A stretch of 64,000 nucleotides of DNA from Flavimaricola sp. (GCA_029255105.1 JAQWWH010000087.1:1-64000), one strand, 5' to 3'; counted from the stretch's first letter, positions 1 to 9,828 are shown. Notes: generated from the letters alone by a model not told the origin. Translations and numbers: made by a program.

Positions 1-468
1 AACAACGCCGTCGCCGCCAGCCTCGTGTCCGGCTATTATGCCATGGATCTGCGAAACCGGATTGGCAGCCTTGGGAACCACGGGCAATCGCCGCCGCCGC
101 AGTATGCCGTTTCTAACCAGATTGATGCGTCGAACGGGAATATGAAGTCCCTTTACCACGAATCCGACCGGCTTTGGTTGTTGTCCCATATACTCCAGCG
201 GGAAAGCGGATGGCGGGGGTTTGTCACCCTGGGCAAACGTCGCCCCAAATTGGACGCGCCGTTGGAGAGTCTGGCTCAACGGGCCAGACGCCTACGTATT
301 GGTATCGCGCCGCCCCCCAACTTTGACGAAACGGCCTACCTCAAGAACAATTCGGACGTGAGCGAAGCGTGCAGCAAGGGCGAGTTTCATTCAGGGTTTG
401 AGCACTACATTCTGGAAGGCCGAAAAGAGGCGCGGCCAAGGACAAGCCGAAACCACCACGGCGTCTGA
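1..468 (+). CDS. C-terminal part of an unidentified protein (left-edge partial)
   Basis: The reading frame is open from base 1, so the gene begins outside the window and only its last 155 codons are seen. Near the C-terminus there is a FDETAYLKNN.DV...G.F.SGFEHYILEGRKE stretch. From memory this short repeat-like motif occurs in many alphaproteobacterial glycosyltransferases, methyltransferases and other polysaccharide-related proteins, usually as an appended module. That is the only clue to function, so a role in surface glycan synthesis is an inference. An in-frame GTG lies at base 25, but I see no convincing ribosome binding site for it. The gene is convergent with the ABC exporter gene that ends at 515. 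Confidence 0.55.
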   Translation, partial: NNAVAASLVSGYYAMDLRNRIGSLGNHGQSPPPQYAVSNQIDASNGNMKSLYHESDRLWLLSHILQRESGWRGFVTLGKRRPKLDAPLESLAQRARRLRIGIAPPPNFDETAYLKNNSDVSEACSKGEFHSGFEHYILEGRKEARPRTSRNHHGV

Positions 469-514
469 TGGCACCTGTGCCGGGACAGGCTGGCGGGGCG
501 TCGAAGCTCAGTCG

Positions 515-2395
515 TTATTCGGCGACTTGGGCGTCTTTGTCGGACGGCGGGTCTGCCTGCAGAAAGCCACCGGACTGACGTTGCCAGAACCGAGCATATA
601 GGCCATTGCGCGACATCAGCACGTCGTGTGGCCCATCTTCGACGATTTGACCCCGCTCCATCACCACGATGCGGTCCATCTGGGCGATGGTGGACAGGCG
701 GTGGGCGATGGCGATGACGGTCTTGCCTTCCATCATGCCATAGAGTGTCGACTGAATGGCCGCCTCGACCTCACTATCGAGGGCGGATGTTGCCTCGTCC
801 AGGATCAGGATCGGCGCGTCCTTGAGCATTACCCTTGCCAGCGCGATCCTCTGCCGTTGTCCACCCGACAGCTTTACCCCCCGTTCGCCGACATGGGCGT
901 TGTAACCTGTCCGCCCCTTGGGGTCTTGCAGGGTCAGGATGAACTCATGCGCCTCCGCCTTGCGGGCGGCGGCGATCATCTGTTCCTCGGTCGCATCGGG
1001 CCGGCCGTAAAGGATGTTGTCCCGGACCGACCGGTGCAGAAGAGAGCTGTCCTGCGTCACCATTCCGATCGAGGCCCGCAGGCTGGATTGCTGGACCGTT
1101 TGTACGTTCTGGCCGTCAATCTCGATCGACCCGCTTTCGGCGTCGCGAAAGCGGAGCAGAAGGTTAACGAGCGATGATTTTCCTGCACCTGACGGCCCGA
1201 CAAGGCCAATCCTTTCGCCACCGCGCACTGTCAGGTTGATGCCATTCAGCCCGCCCTGCCCCTTGCCATAGTGATGCGTCAGGTCGCGCAGAACGATAGA
1301 GCCTTGCGTTACCTTGATCGGCGGCGCGCCGGGTGTGTCCGTCACAGTTTGTGGCACGGCAATGCTTTGCAGTCCCTCGCGAATGGTCCCCATATGTTCG
1401 AACATCCGCACCGTCATCCACATGATCCAACCGGTCATGGTGTTCAGCCGCAGGGCCATCGCGACGGCTGCCGCCACTTCACCGATGGACAAGACCCCAT
1501 TGCTCCACAGCCAAAGGGCTGGACCGATGACCAACAGCATGGCGAGGGAGTTGAAGACCGCCATCGCCCCCTGCTGCAACGCAAAGAGCCGCATCAAGGC
1601 CCCAAACCGCAGGCGCTGCCGCCGCATCGCGTTGCGGGCAAAGGCCTCTTCCCGCTCTGCATGGGCGAATAGCTTGACGGTTTCCATGTTGGTGTAGCTG
1701 TCGACAACACGGCCTGTGGTCAGAGAATTGGCATGGCTGTTCTTTTCGGACGCCGTCCCGGCACGGGGGGCCAGCCACAAAACAAACACAACAAACGACC
1801 CGATCCAAAGGGCAAGCGGCAGGGCAAGCCGCCAGTCCATGCCCGTCAGCAGAATGAGGGTCGCGATCGCGAATGCCGCCGCCTGCCAAAAGGCCTCGAA
1901 CAGCAGGAACGACGAATCCTCGACCGCATAGCCCATGTTCAGAACCCGGTTGGATAGGCGCCCGGCAAAGTCATTCTGGAAGAAGCCGACCGGCTGGCCC
2001 AGCATATGGCGATGCGACCGCCAGCGGGCCTGGGTCAACATATTCGTCGAAATGCCCGAGAACAGGACAATCGCATTCAGCCCGACGACAAGGGGCCGCA
2101 GCATCAGAAGGACGACAGCCGCCAAAACCAGTTCGATCCCATGGTCGGAAAAGAACGTGCCGGGCCCGGCGGCCATCTGATCAACCAGCCGTCCGGCGTA
2201 CCAGATCAGGCCTAGTTCCAGCACGGCAACAAGGCCACCCAGAACCCCACCAATCCACATCACCGTAGAAAAGGGTCGCAGATGCGACAGCATGAAGTGG
2301 AGCGGCCGCTTGTCCGGGGTCTGTTCGGGGTAGGGACCAAACGGATCGACGCGCCCCTCGATCCAGACGAAAAGGCGGTTCAGTATCTGTTTCAT
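515..2395 (-). CDS. ABC exporter, fused permease and ATPase (second of a tandem pair)
   Basis: This 626-residue type I ABC exporter half has a six-helix transmembrane region (about residues 40-340) followed by an ATPase domain. Walker A GPSGAGKSS lies near residue 400, the signature LSGGQRQR near 509 and Walker B ILILDEATSALD near 529; the switch histidine is in IAIAHRLST. All catalytic residues are present, so this half should hydrolyse ATP. It starts 5 bases after the stop of a paralogous exporter gene on the same strand, so the two are cotranscribed and may form a heterodimer. The substrate cannot be read from sequence; lipid or drug export is typical for the family. Confidence 0.9.
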   Translation of the reverse strand: MKQILNRLFVWIEGRVDPFGPYPEQTPDKRPLHFMLSHLRPFSTVMWIGGVLGGLVAVLELGLIWYAGRLVDQMAAGPGTFFSDHGIELVLAAVVLLMLRPLVVGLNAIVLFSGISTNMLTQARWRSHRHMLGQPVGFFQNDFAGRLSNRVLNMGYAVEDSSFLLFEAFWQAAAFAIATLILLTGMDWRLALPLALWIGSFVVFVLWLAPRAGTASEKNSHANSLTTGRVVDSYTNMETVKLFAHAEREEAFARNAMRRQRLRFGALMRLFALQQGAMAVFNSLAMLLVIGPALWLWSNGVLSIGEVAAAVAMALRLNTMTGWIMWMTVRMFEHMGTIREGLQSIAVPQTVTDTPGAPPIKVTQGSIVLRDLTHHYGKGQGGLNGINLTVRGGERIGLVGPSGAGKSSLVNLLLRFRDAESGSIEIDGQNVQTVQQSSLRASIGMVTQDSSLLHRSVRDNILYGRPDATEEQMIAAARKAEAHEFILTLQDPKGRTGYNAHVGERGVKLSGGQRQRIALARVMLKDAPILILDEATSALDSEVEAAIQSTLYGMMEGKTVIAIAHRLSTIAQMDRIVVMERGQIVEDGPHDVLMSRNGLYARFWQRQSGGFLQADPPSDKDAQVAE

Positions 2396-2400
2396 GCCGC

Positions 2401-4260
2401 CTACTCCGCCGCTGCCGTGTCGTCGTCCAGTTGATCGCCCAAGAACCCGCCGGACTGGCGGGCCCAGAGACGGGCAAACATTCCGCCCCGTTCCAGCAAC
2501 TCGGCGTGGGTTCCGTCCTCGATGATACAGCCCTGATCCATCACGATGATCCGGTCCATCTCGGCAATCGTCGACAGGCGGTGCGCAATGGCGATAACGG
2601 TCTTGCCCTGCATCATGGTTTGCAACGTCTGCTGGATGACCGCCTCAACCTCGCTGTCCAGGGCAGATGTCGCTTCGTCCAGCAAAAGGATGGGCGCGTC
2701 TTTCAGGATAACCCGTGCCAGCGCGATCCGTTGGCGTTGGCCACCAGAAAGCTTGACCCCCCGTTCACCGACACGGGCGTCATAGCCTTTGTTTCCCTCG
2801 GAATCTTCAAGGTCGAGGATGAAATCATGCGCCTCGGCCTTGCGGGCGGCCTCGATCATCTGCGCCTCGGTTGCGCCGGGACAGCCATACAGGATGTTCT
2901 CGCGCACCGACCTGTGCAGAAGGGCGGTGTCCTGCTGGACCATTCCCATCGTGCTGCGCAGCGAATCTTGTGTGACGGTGGCGATATCGGTTCCGTCAAT
3001 CAGGATGCGCCCGCCCTCGGCCTCGTAAAAGCGCAACAGCAGCTTGACGAGGGTCGATTTGCCAGCACCTGAGGGGCCCACAAGGCCGACCTTTTGTCCT
3101 GCGGGAATGGCCAGAGTAATCCGGTCCAATCCACCCGCCAGACGGCCATAGTGGTGTGTCAGACCCTGAATTTCGATCTGGCCCTCGGTCAGTTGCAGCG
3201 GTCCGGCATTCGGCTGATCGGTCATGGCGATCGGCTGGGCGATGGTCATCATCCCCTCGGCCACGACGCCAAGCGATTGCACGAGGTTGGTGGTCGCCCA
3301 CATGATCCAATAGGTCAGGTTGTTCAGCCTCAGAACCAGCGCCGCCGCGGCAGCCACGGCCCCAACGGTCATCTGGCCGTGAAACCACAGCCACAGGGCA
3401 AGCCCGATCAGCGAGACGATCAACGCCCCGTTCAGGACAGTCAGGGTCACGTCCATCCGGGTGATGATGCGCATCTCGCGGAAAAAGGTTTGCCGGGCCT
3501 CTTCGATCGCCTCGCGGGCATAACCAATCTCGCGGTCATGGTGGGCAAAGATCTTGACCGAATGGATGTTGGTATAGCTGTCCACCACCCGCCCGGTAAT
3601 CGCGGATCGGGCATCGGACGACGCGGTCGAGGCAGGACCCGCCCGCTTGACGGTCCAGACCATGAGCCAAAGATATAGCCCGATCCAGCCAAACAGGGGT
3701 ATCAAAAGCCGGACATCGGCATCGCCCAGAAGGATCATTGCCCCGATCACTGTCGTCAGGGCAAAGGTCACCGCATCCAGCACCTGAAACACGGCCTCGC
3801 CCGCGGCGGGCGGCGTTTGCATGATCCGGTTCGCGATCCGCCCGGCAAAGTCATTCTCGAACCAGCCAACCGGCTGGCGCAGGACGTGCCGATGGGCCCG
3901 CCAACGCATCATGGTTCCGAAATTCGGCAGGATCGTGTTGTGCAGAAGGGCCACATCGATGCCAGCAAGTAGCGGCCGCACAACGACGATAACGCCGGCC
4001 ACAATCAGCACTTCCGTCTTCTTCAGGGCCCAAACATCGGCGGGGGTGCCCAGCGACAGGTAGTCGATGACCTTTCCCATGTACCAGACGATGGCAACAT
4101 CGCCAAAGGCAACGATCGTCTTGAAAATGATGGCAAGGACAAGAACCCCCCGAAACGGGACCAGATATTCCTTCAGGAACGGCCAAAGCCGGGTCGGCGG
4201 GGTATCCTGCTCTGCATAGGACAGATAGGGGTCGACAAGGTTTTCAAAGAAACGAAGCAT
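2401..4260 (-). CDS. ABC exporter, fused permease and ATPase (first of a tandem pair)
   Basis: This 619-residue protein is closely similar along its length to the downstream exporter: it shares the QPVGWFENDFAGR segment near residue 128, the GRVVDSYTN segment near 223 and the ATPase motifs GPSGAGKST near 395, LSGGQRQR and LLLDEATSALD. Both copies keep the catalytic glutamate, so neither is a degenerate site. The arrangement suggests an old tandem duplication followed by heterodimer formation or two separate homodimers. A GGAAG ribosome binding site precedes the ATG at 4260. The 180-base leader before it contains a ten-codon ORF with its own strong ribosome binding site. Confidence 0.9.
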   Translation of the reverse strand: MLRFFENLVDPYLSYAEQDTPPTRLWPFLKEYLVPFRGVLVLAIIFKTIVAFGDVAIVWYMGKVIDYLSLGTPADVWALKKTEVLIVAGVIVVVRPLLAGIDVALLHNTILPNFGTMMRWRAHRHVLRQPVGWFENDFAGRIANRIMQTPPAAGEAVFQVLDAVTFALTTVIGAMILLGDADVRLLIPLFGWIGLYLWLMVWTVKRAGPASTASSDARSAITGRVVDSYTNIHSVKIFAHHDREIGYAREAIEEARQTFFREMRIITRMDVTLTVLNGALIVSLIGLALWLWFHGQMTVGAVAAAAALVLRLNNLTYWIMWATTNLVQSLGVVAEGMMTIAQPIAMTDQPNAGPLQLTEGQIEIQGLTHHYGRLAGGLDRITLAIPAGQKVGLVGPSGAGKSTLVKLLLRFYEAEGGRILIDGTDIATVTQDSLRSTMGMVQQDTALLHRSVRENILYGCPGATEAQMIEAARKAEAHDFILDLEDSEGNKGYDARVGERGVKLSGGQRQRIALARVILKDAPILLLDEATSALDSEVEAVIQQTLQTMMQGKTVIAIAHRLSTIAEMDRIIVMDQGCIIEDGTHAELLERGGMFARLWARQSGGFLGDQLDDDTAAAE

Positions 4261-4337
4261 TGGGAAACTTCCGAAAGGAGACTGTGCAACAAGGCGAAGC
4301 GGCTATTGACGGGCCGCCCTGATCAGGATCGGTCCGG

Positions 4338-4370
4338 TTAGGCCAGACGTCGGGGGATCCTGATTTCCAT
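4338..4370 (-). CDS. possible ten-codon leader peptide upstream of the ABC exporter pair
   Basis: ATG at 4370 is preceded, six bases away, by AGAGGAGAG, one of the strongest ribosome binding sites in the window, and the frame closes after ten codons (MEIRIPRRLA). It sits in the gap between the cca gene and the first exporter gene, in the same orientation. Three of ten residues are arginine, two encoded by AGG and CGA, which are usually infrequent codons in GC-rich alphaproteobacteria. A translated leader controlling the exporter operon would explain this; a chance match is the alternative. I do not recognise a known leader family. Confidence 0.35.
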   Translation of the reverse strand: MEIRIPRRLA

Positions 4371-4440
4371 GTTGCTCTCCTCTTGGGTATGGTTTGCGAT
4401 ACCCCAAAGCAGACGCCCTGTCAGCCCTGAATTTTGTCCC

Positions 4441-5589
4441 CTATCGCAAAAGGTCTGCTTTGCTGAGGGCAAAGCCTGAGGCGATCCAACGTGCTTCGAT
4501 CTCCTTAAGCCGCTTTCCCAAGGCTTCACCCTGCATCTCTGGCATCAGGTCAGCGGCCCGGACCGGGCACTTCTGCCCAGCGCCAAACAATGCGTCTTTG
4601 GTGGCGACGGGGGACAAATCGCCACCAAGAAGTGCCGCCCGCAAGGCAAGAATGTCGACCGCCTCTGTCGCCCCGTACCGATAGCCAAGCTCTGCGGGAC
4701 CCATCCCATCCTCGACACCGCGTCGCAAACGGACAAGCTGGCTGATTTGCGCCTTGCTTAGACGCAGATCATCAGCCCCTTCGCCGCCCAGCGCGGCAAG
4801 CCTGCGTATCGGATCGGGGGTAAGCATTGCCCCCCCCTCAACATGAACGAGGATCGGGAGGGCCAGCGACGACGCCCCCGGAAGGATGACAGCAAGGGCC
4901 CCAGTCGCCGCCATCGCAGCAAGGGCCGGCCCCGGGTCGGGTGCGGAGAGAAGCTTGATCAGTTCTGCCCCAACCCTCTCTTTCGACAGGTTGCCGATCA
5001 GGTCGATATGGCCCGCGCAGGCCGCCAGACCATCAGGGTCTATTCCGCCTTCGGGGTCCCCATAGACCGCATGAAACCGAAAGAAGCGCAGGATGCGCAA
5101 GGCGTCCTCGAGGATACGGTCCTCGGCCTCTCCAATAAAGCGGACGCGGCGGTCCTGCAGATCGGGCAACCCACCCAAGGGATCAGAAAGGATGCCCTCG
5201 GGATCGGCGTAAAGGGCGTTCATCGTGAAATCACGTCGGGCGGCATCCTCCGCGATATCATCGGAAAAGCGTACGACGGCGTGGCGGCCATCGGTCTCTA
5301 CGTCCTTGCGAAAGGTCGTGATCTCAAACGGCTGGCCGTCCACAAGGATGGTAACCGTGCCATGTTCGATCCCAGTGGGCAGGGCGCGCAGGCCCGCAGC
5401 CTCGGCCAGTTTCATCACCGTTTCGGGGCGGGCATTGGTGGTCAGGTCCAGGTCTGTCGTCGGCAGACCCAGCAGCGCGTTGCGGACACATCCGCCGACA
5501 TACCAGGCCTGATAGCCAGCGTCGGTTAGCATGCCGCAAACGGCCTGTGGTCCGGGTTCCGTCAGAAAGGGCGCGTCGATGCGCGTCAC
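4441..5589 (-). CDS. cca: CCA-adding enzyme / poly(A) polymerase family nucleotidyltransferase
   Basis: A class II tRNA nucleotidyltransferase of 382 residues. The N-terminal head has YVGGCVRNALLG near residue 30 and the catalytic pair DLDLTT shortly after; the RRDFTMNAL element near 138 and the RILRFFRFHA helix near 165 are family hallmarks. It is expected to add or repair the 3' CCA of tRNAs in the cytoplasm; a poly(A) polymerase role cannot be excluded by sequence alone. The GTG start at 5589 overlaps the stop of the upstream Nudix gene by four bases (GTGA), so the two are translationally coupled. Confidence 0.9.
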   Translation of the reverse strand: MTRIDAPFLTEPGPQAVCGMLTDAGYQAWYVGGCVRNALLGLPTTDLDLTTNARPETVMKLAEAAGLRALPTGIEHGTVTILVDGQPFEITTFRKDVETDGRHAVVRFSDDIAEDAARRDFTMNALYADPEGILSDPLGGLPDLQDRRVRFIGEAEDRILEDALRILRFFRFHAVYGDPEGGIDPDGLAACAGHIDLIGNLSKERVGAELIKLLSAPDPGPALAAMAATGALAVILPGASSLALPILVHVEGGAMLTPDPIRRLAALGGEGADDLRLSKAQISQLVRLRRGVEDGMGPAELGYRYGATEAVDILALRAALLGGDLSPVATKDALFGAGQKCPVRAADLMPEMQGEALGKRLKEIEARWIASGFALSKADLLR

Positions 5590-6182
5590 CGGGCCATCCG
5601 TTCTGCAAGGGCCCGCAGGATACGGGCTGTCGCCCCCCAGATGTAATAGGGGCCATAGGGAACAGTGTAGTAATAGCGGCGGCGGCCTTGCCAGCGCCGC
5701 GCCTCGATCCGGAAATTCGCGGGGTTGGTCACATGGGCCAACGGGACGCGGAACACTTCTTCCACCTCGCCGGCTTCAGCGCGTTCGGTGAAGTCGGCCG
5801 TGACCCGGCCGATAACCGGGGTGATGGTAAAGCTTGTCACGGTTTCATGGGTCGGCAACGTTCCCAGAACCTCGACCAATTCGCGGGGCAACCCGATCTC
5901 TTCTTCCGCCTCGCGCAAAGCGGCTGCAACAGGCGAGGCGTCGCCCGGGTCCTGTTTGCCCCCCGGGAACGCTATCTGGCCCGGATGGTGTTTCAGCCTC
6001 GCGGACCGTTTTGTCAGGATAACATCGACCCGCCCCGCCCGTTCCTGCAGCGCGCACAGTACGCCCGCTGGCCGAAGCACCCTGCCTTCGGGCAGGCGCA
6101 CATCGGGGTTCAGGTCGAAATCCGACGAATCGCCGCCGCGCAGCGCCAAAGCGCGGGCAACGGCGGCGATGGGATCAGGCAT
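5586..6182 (-). CDS. Nudix hydrolase, CoA pyrophosphatase type
   Basis: 198 residues from the ATG at 6182. The motif FPGGKQDPGDAS...AALREAEEEIGL is the variant Nudix box with one extra residue seen in the CoA diphosphatase (NudL/YeaB) group, so hydrolysis of coenzyme A or acyl-CoA to phosphopantetheine and 3',5'-ADP is the likely reaction. The frame stays open upstream to 6281, but a start there would overlap most of the hslO 3' end; the ATG at 6182 overlaps the hslO stop by eight bases, which fits the coupled layout of this hslO-nudix-cca operon. Confidence 0.85.
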   Translation of the reverse strand: MPDPIAAVARALALRGGDSSDFDLNPDVRLPEGRVLRPAGVLCALQERAGRVDVILTKRSARLKHHPGQIAFPGGKQDPGDASPVAAALREAEEEIGLPRELVEVLGTLPTHETVTSFTITPVIGRVTADFTERAEAGEVEEVFRVPLAHVTNPANFRIEARRWQGRRRYYYTVPYGPYYIWGATARILRALAERMAR

Positions 6183-7173
6183 TGTCACCTGGCGTCTCTT
6201 CTGCTTCGAAACCAAGGGTCTTTGGGTCGAGCTCATAGTGGGCCCCACAGAACTGACAGTCGGCGGTAACGATGCCCTCATCCGTTGTCATGTAGCGGAT
6301 GTCCTTGGCGGAATAGATCGACAGGCTTTGCCGAACCTTGTCCGACGAACAAGAGCATCCGAAGGTCACTGGCTGGGGATCAAAGACTCTTGGACGTTCC
6401 TCATGAAACAGCCGAACCAGAAGGTCCGTGGGCTGAACCGAGGGGCCGATCATTTCGATCTGCTCAACCGTATCGAGCAGGACATTGGCCCGGTTCCAGT
6501 TTTCGCCCTCGTCCTCATCAAGGATATCGGTCGCCTCCAAAAGGCCGCCTTCGCCCGATCCGCCGTCCTTGGCATAGGGCGAAGCTTTGGGCATGTGCTG
6601 CAGCATCATCCCACCAGCCCGCCAGGATTCGTCCTCTTTGGGCAGGCGGGACCGGCCAAAGGCCAGCGAGAAGCGGGTTGGCAACTGTTCGGACTGGGCA
6701 AAGTAGGTCTCGGCGCAGGCGGACAGCGATCCTCCGGCAATTGGCGTGATGCCCTGATAGGGGGTCGTTCCCTCGCCCTGGTCGATCAGCACGGCAAAGT
6801 AGCCCTTGCCGATCTGGCTAAAGGGTTCGGCGCTATGATCAAGCCGTTCAGCATCGAAACTGGCATAGGCACGAATGCGGGCGGGTTCGCCATCATCCGT
6901 CGGACCGTAGTAGTCCGTCGCGATCAGTCGGGCCGGTCCGTCACCGCGGACTTGCAGCGACAGTTTCCAGCGCAGTTTGATTGTCTGGCCGATCAAAGCG
7001 GTCAAAAGCGCCATCTCGGCCACGAGGGCTTCGATAGACGGCGGATAGTCATGTTGTTCAAGTACACGATCCAACACCCCGTCGAGTCGCGCGACGCGAC
7101 CCCGGATATCCGAGCGGTCGAGTTGGAACGGCAGGACGGTATCGTCCCAGGCAATACGGGCGCCGAGGGTCAT
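6175..7173 (-). CDS. hslO: Hsp33 redox-regulated chaperonin
   Basis: 332 residues from ATG 7173, preceded by AAGGAAAG at good spacing; the longer frame to 7260 adds an unlikely N-terminus and overlaps the divergent Nudix start. The four zinc-binding cysteines are present as CSC (C273, C275) and CQFC (C306, C309), matching the Hsp33 CxC...CxxC switch. Under oxidative unfolding the zinc is released, disulfides form and the dimer holds unfolding cytosolic proteins. It heads an apparent operon with the CoA pyrophosphatase and cca genes. Confidence 0.93.
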   Translation of the reverse strand: MTLGARIAWDDTVLPFQLDRSDIRGRVARLDGVLDRVLEQHDYPPSIEALVAEMALLTALIGQTIKLRWKLSLQVRGDGPARLIATDYYGPTDDGEPARIRAYASFDAERLDHSAEPFSQIGKGYFAVLIDQGEGTTPYQGITPIAGGSLSACAETYFAQSEQLPTRFSLAFGRSRLPKEDESWRAGGMMLQHMPKASPYAKDGGSGEGGLLEATDILDEDEGENWNRANVLLDTVEQIEMIGPSVQPTDLLVRLFHEERPRVFDPQPVTFGCSCSSDKVRQSLSIYSAKDIRYMTTDEGIVTADCQFCGAHYELDPKTLGFEAEETPGDNA

Positions 7174-7252
7174 GGGCTTTCCTTCAAAGATCGGAATTGG
7201 CATACCGCGTCCATATAGGTGCAGCAAGCAAGAGACCAATGGGGAAGCGGGT

Positions 7253-7702
7253 ATGATCAAGCGACATGGCGAGGCGCCCGAGGCAGGACGTCGCTACATC
7301 AGACGCCCCGGGGTCTATGCAATCCTGCCCCGGGGCCGGGATTTGCTGCTGACCTTTCAGGCCCAGCCTTCGCCGGAAATCCAGCTTCCTGGCGGCGGGA
7401 TCGACAAGGGCGAAAACCCCATAGCGGCCCTGCACCGTGAAGTGTTCGAAGAGACCGGTTGGCGGATAGCATCGCCCCGTCGTTTGGGGGCATTCCGCCG
7501 GTTCACCTACATGCCTGAATATGACCTATGGGCCGAAAAACTCTGTCATATCTATATCGCGCACCCTGTGAGGCCTCACGGACCACCAACTGAGGTTGGG
7601 CATTCAGCGCTTTGGATGGCTGCGGCAGAGGCAGCTGAAACACTGGCCAATAGCGGTGACCGCGCCTTTGTTGCCCTGCTTCAGGGCAAGGGGCGTCCCT
7701 GA
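7253..7702 (+). CDS. Nudix hydrolase
   Basis: 149 residues from ATG 7253, with GGGGAAG in front. It contains an exact Nudix box, G(x5)E(x7)REVFEETGW, at about residues 47-69. Apart from the box there is nothing that fixes the substrate; the family hydrolyses nucleoside diphosphates linked to other groups. It is divergent from hslO with about 80 bases between the two start codons, so the two likely share a promoter region. Its last 22 bases overlap the convergent membrane protein gene. Confidence 0.85.
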   Translation: MIKRHGEAPEAGRRYIRRPGVYAILPRGRDLLLTFQAQPSPEIQLPGGGIDKGENPIAALHREVFEETGWRIASPRRLGAFRRFTYMPEYDLWAEKLCHIYIAHPVRPHGPPTEVGHSALWMAAAEAAETLANSGDRAFVALLQGKGRP

Positions 7703-8445
7703 ACCAGATGACCGTAAAGGGTGGTCAGAACCGAGGTTCCGATCATCAAGGTGACCCAGGACACCGAAAGGTTGACGACCAGTCCAATCGCCGATTGTCC
7801 AAAGAACAGCTCGAGGATCGCGCCAACGACAAAATTCAGACCGACAAGGATGACCGACGCGCTCAGGATGTCGCTGCTGGCTGGGATGGACAGGGTCCAA
7901 GCCTCGCGAATCGATATCGGTTGGTTGATGGCCGTCGCGGGCAGGACCAGTGCGACGCGCAGCCAGACAAACGTAAAGAACAACCCCATCGCAAAACCCA
8001 CGACAAGGCCGCCTAAAGCGGAATTGATCAGGCCCAGCGCGGACAGAACGATCCCGGCAATTGCCGCAACCGGCAACAGGATCAGGGTCATCAACAGCGC
8101 CAGAACAACCGATCGCCCGATATAAGGGAGAACATGAGTACTGTTCAGCATCGGCATCAGACCGGGATACTCTTCCTTGAGGATAAAGCGGTGCCAGGCC
8201 ACGGCGACCCAAGACAGGACAAACAGGCCGACCAACAGCGCAAAAAAGACAACCAGCGCGGCGGCGCCAGCGTCCTCGCTCGTCTGGGGCGCCAATAGGA
8301 TGCTCTGGGGCGAGGTGCCAGTAACATAAAGGGCGACGACGATCAGTGCCCCGCCGATCAGCAACGGACCAACTGATACTTTCAGCGCATCACTGAAGTT
8401 CCGTGACAACAGAATGAAGCTATGCCTGACGATCCGCCATCCCAT
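7681..8445 (-). CDS. predicted integral membrane protein of unknown function
   Basis: 254 residues from ATG 8445, with AGGAGG nine bases upstream. The sequence is strongly hydrophobic with about six membrane segments (for example near residues 25-45, 68-90 and 120-145). I do not recognise a domain with confidence; the spacing and composition resemble proteins with glycerophosphodiester phosphodiesterase-type membrane domains, but that is only a resemblance. It is divergent from argG and convergent with the Nudix gene, with a 22-base overlap of the coding ends. Confidence 0.75.
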   Translation of the reverse strand: MGWRIVRHSFILLSRNFSDALKVSVGPLLIGGALIVVALYVTGTSPQSILLAPQTSEDAGAAALVVFFALLVGLFVLSWVAVAWHRFILKEEYPGLMPMLNSTHVLPYIGRSVVLALLMTLILLPVAAIAGIVLSALGLINSALGGLVVGFAMGLFFTFVWLRVALVLPATAINQPISIREAWTLSIPASSDILSASVILVGLNFVVGAILELFFGQSAIGLVVNLSVSWVTLMIGTSVLTTLYGHLVQGRPLP

Positions 8446-8590
8446 GAAGCCGCACTCCTCCTGTTTCCGACCGTGGAGGTCGCATGAATACGGGGCGTTG
8501 GTCAACGTCGCTTGCTTGCCCCTTTTGCCGAAACGCTTTAACGCAAGCTGCCAGACCCCAGCCGGATCCCTTCAGAGTGAGATTGTCAAA

Positions 8591-9826
8591 ATGCCCGCCC
8601 AAAAGCACGCCCCCAAGAAAGTCGTCCTTGCCTATTCGGGCGGCCTCGATACCTCGATCATTCTGAAGTGGTTGCAGACCGAATACGGCTGTGAGGTCGT
8701 CACTTTTACGGCAGACCTTGGACAAGGCGAAGAGTTGGAGCCTGCAAGGGCCAAGGCAGAGCTCTTGGGGATCAAGCCCGAGAACATCCACATCGAGGAT
8801 GTCCGCGAAGAGTTTGTGCGCGATTTCGTCTTTCCGATGTTCCGGGCCAATGCGCTTTACGAAGGGCTCTACCTGCTTGGCACCTCCATCGCCCGGCCCC
8901 TGATCTCAAAGCGGCTGGTCGAGATTGCCGCAGAATGCGGTGCCGATGCTGTGGCGCATGGGGCAACCGGCAAGGGCAACGACCAAGTGCGGTTCGAGCT
9001 AAGCGCCTATGCCCTGAACCCAGATATTAAGGTAATTGCCCCATGGCGTGAATGGGACCTGACCTCGCGGACCCGGCTTCTTGAATTTGCAGAAGCGAAC
9101 CAGATCCCGATTGCCAAGGACAAGCGCGGCGAGGCGCCGTTTTCGGTCGACGCTAACCTGCTTCACACCTCGTCCGAAGGTAAGGTTCTTGAGAACCCCG
9201 GCGACGAAGCGCCCGACTATGTCTACCAGCGCACCGTCGATCCCGAGGCCGCGCCGAATGTCCCCGAAATGGTCGAGATCACCTTTGAAAAAGGGGACGC
9301 CGTTGCGATCAATGGTGAGGCGCTTAGCCCTGCCACTATCCTTACCCGTCTGAACGAACTGGGCGGCAAGCACGGCGTAGGCCGCCTCGACCTCGTGGAA
9401 AACCGTTTTGTCGGGATGAAGTCGCGCGGTGTCTACGAAACACCCGGCGGCACGATCCTTCTGGAAGCGCACCGCGGGATCGAACAGATCACCCTCGACA
9501 GCGGCGCGGGCCACCTCAAGGATTCGATCATGCCGCGCTACGCCGAGCTGATCTATAACGGCTTTTGGTTCAGCCCCGAGCGCGAGATGCTGCAAGCCCT
9601 GATCGACAAGAGCCAGGAAAACGTGAGCGGCACGGTCCGCATCAAGCTTTACAAAGGTAGCGCCCGCACCGTCGCCCGCTGGTCCGACGCATCGCTATAT
9701 TCCGAAGCGCACGTGACGTTCGAAGAAGACGCCGGTGCCTACGACCAGACCGACGCCCAAGGCTTTATCCAGCTCAATGCCCTGCGGCTAAAGCTTTTGG
9801 CAGCACGCAAGCGCAGGCTGGGCTGA
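8591..9826 (+). CDS. argG: argininosuccinate synthase
   Basis: 411 residues from ATG 8591, the usual length. The ATP-binding signature AYSGGLDTS is at residues 14-22, followed by the [14 protein letters not shown] citrulline/aspartate region and GVYETPGG. It joins citrulline and aspartate with ATP to make argininosuccinate in arginine synthesis. The frame remains open upstream to 8414 but that part covers the opposite-strand gene start and lacks any homology, so the later start is preferred, although only a weak GAGTGAG ribosome binding site is visible. Confidence 0.96.
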   Translation: MPAQKHAPKKVVLAYSGGLDTSIILKWLQTEYGCEVVTFTADLGQGEELEPARAKAELLGIKPENIHIEDVREEFVRDFVFPMFRANALYEGLYLLGTSIARPLISKRLVEIAAECGADAVAHGATGKGNDQVRFELSAYALNPDIKVIAPWREWDLTSRTRLLEFAEANQIPIAKDKRGEAPFSVDANLLHTSSEGKVLENPGDEAPDYVYQRTVDPEAAPNVPEMVEITFEKGDAVAINGEALSPATILTRLNELGGKHGVGRLDLVENRFVGMKSRGVYETPGGTILLEAHRGIEQITLDSGAGHLKDSIMPRYAELIYNGFWFSPEREMLQALIDKSQENVSGTVRIKLYKGSARTVARWSDASLYSEAHVTFEEDAGAYDQTDAQGFIQLNALRLKLLAARKRRLG

Positions 9827-9828
9827 TC

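Noticed and set aside
5725-7218. 497-codon plus-strand open frame
   Set aside because: It lies antisense to the well-supported Nudix and hslO genes, shows no recognisable motif, and such long antisense frames are expected in GC-rich DNA.
8414-8590. N-terminal extension of argG
   Set aside because: The extension overlaps the start of the divergent membrane protein gene and lies before the normal ArgG N-terminus.
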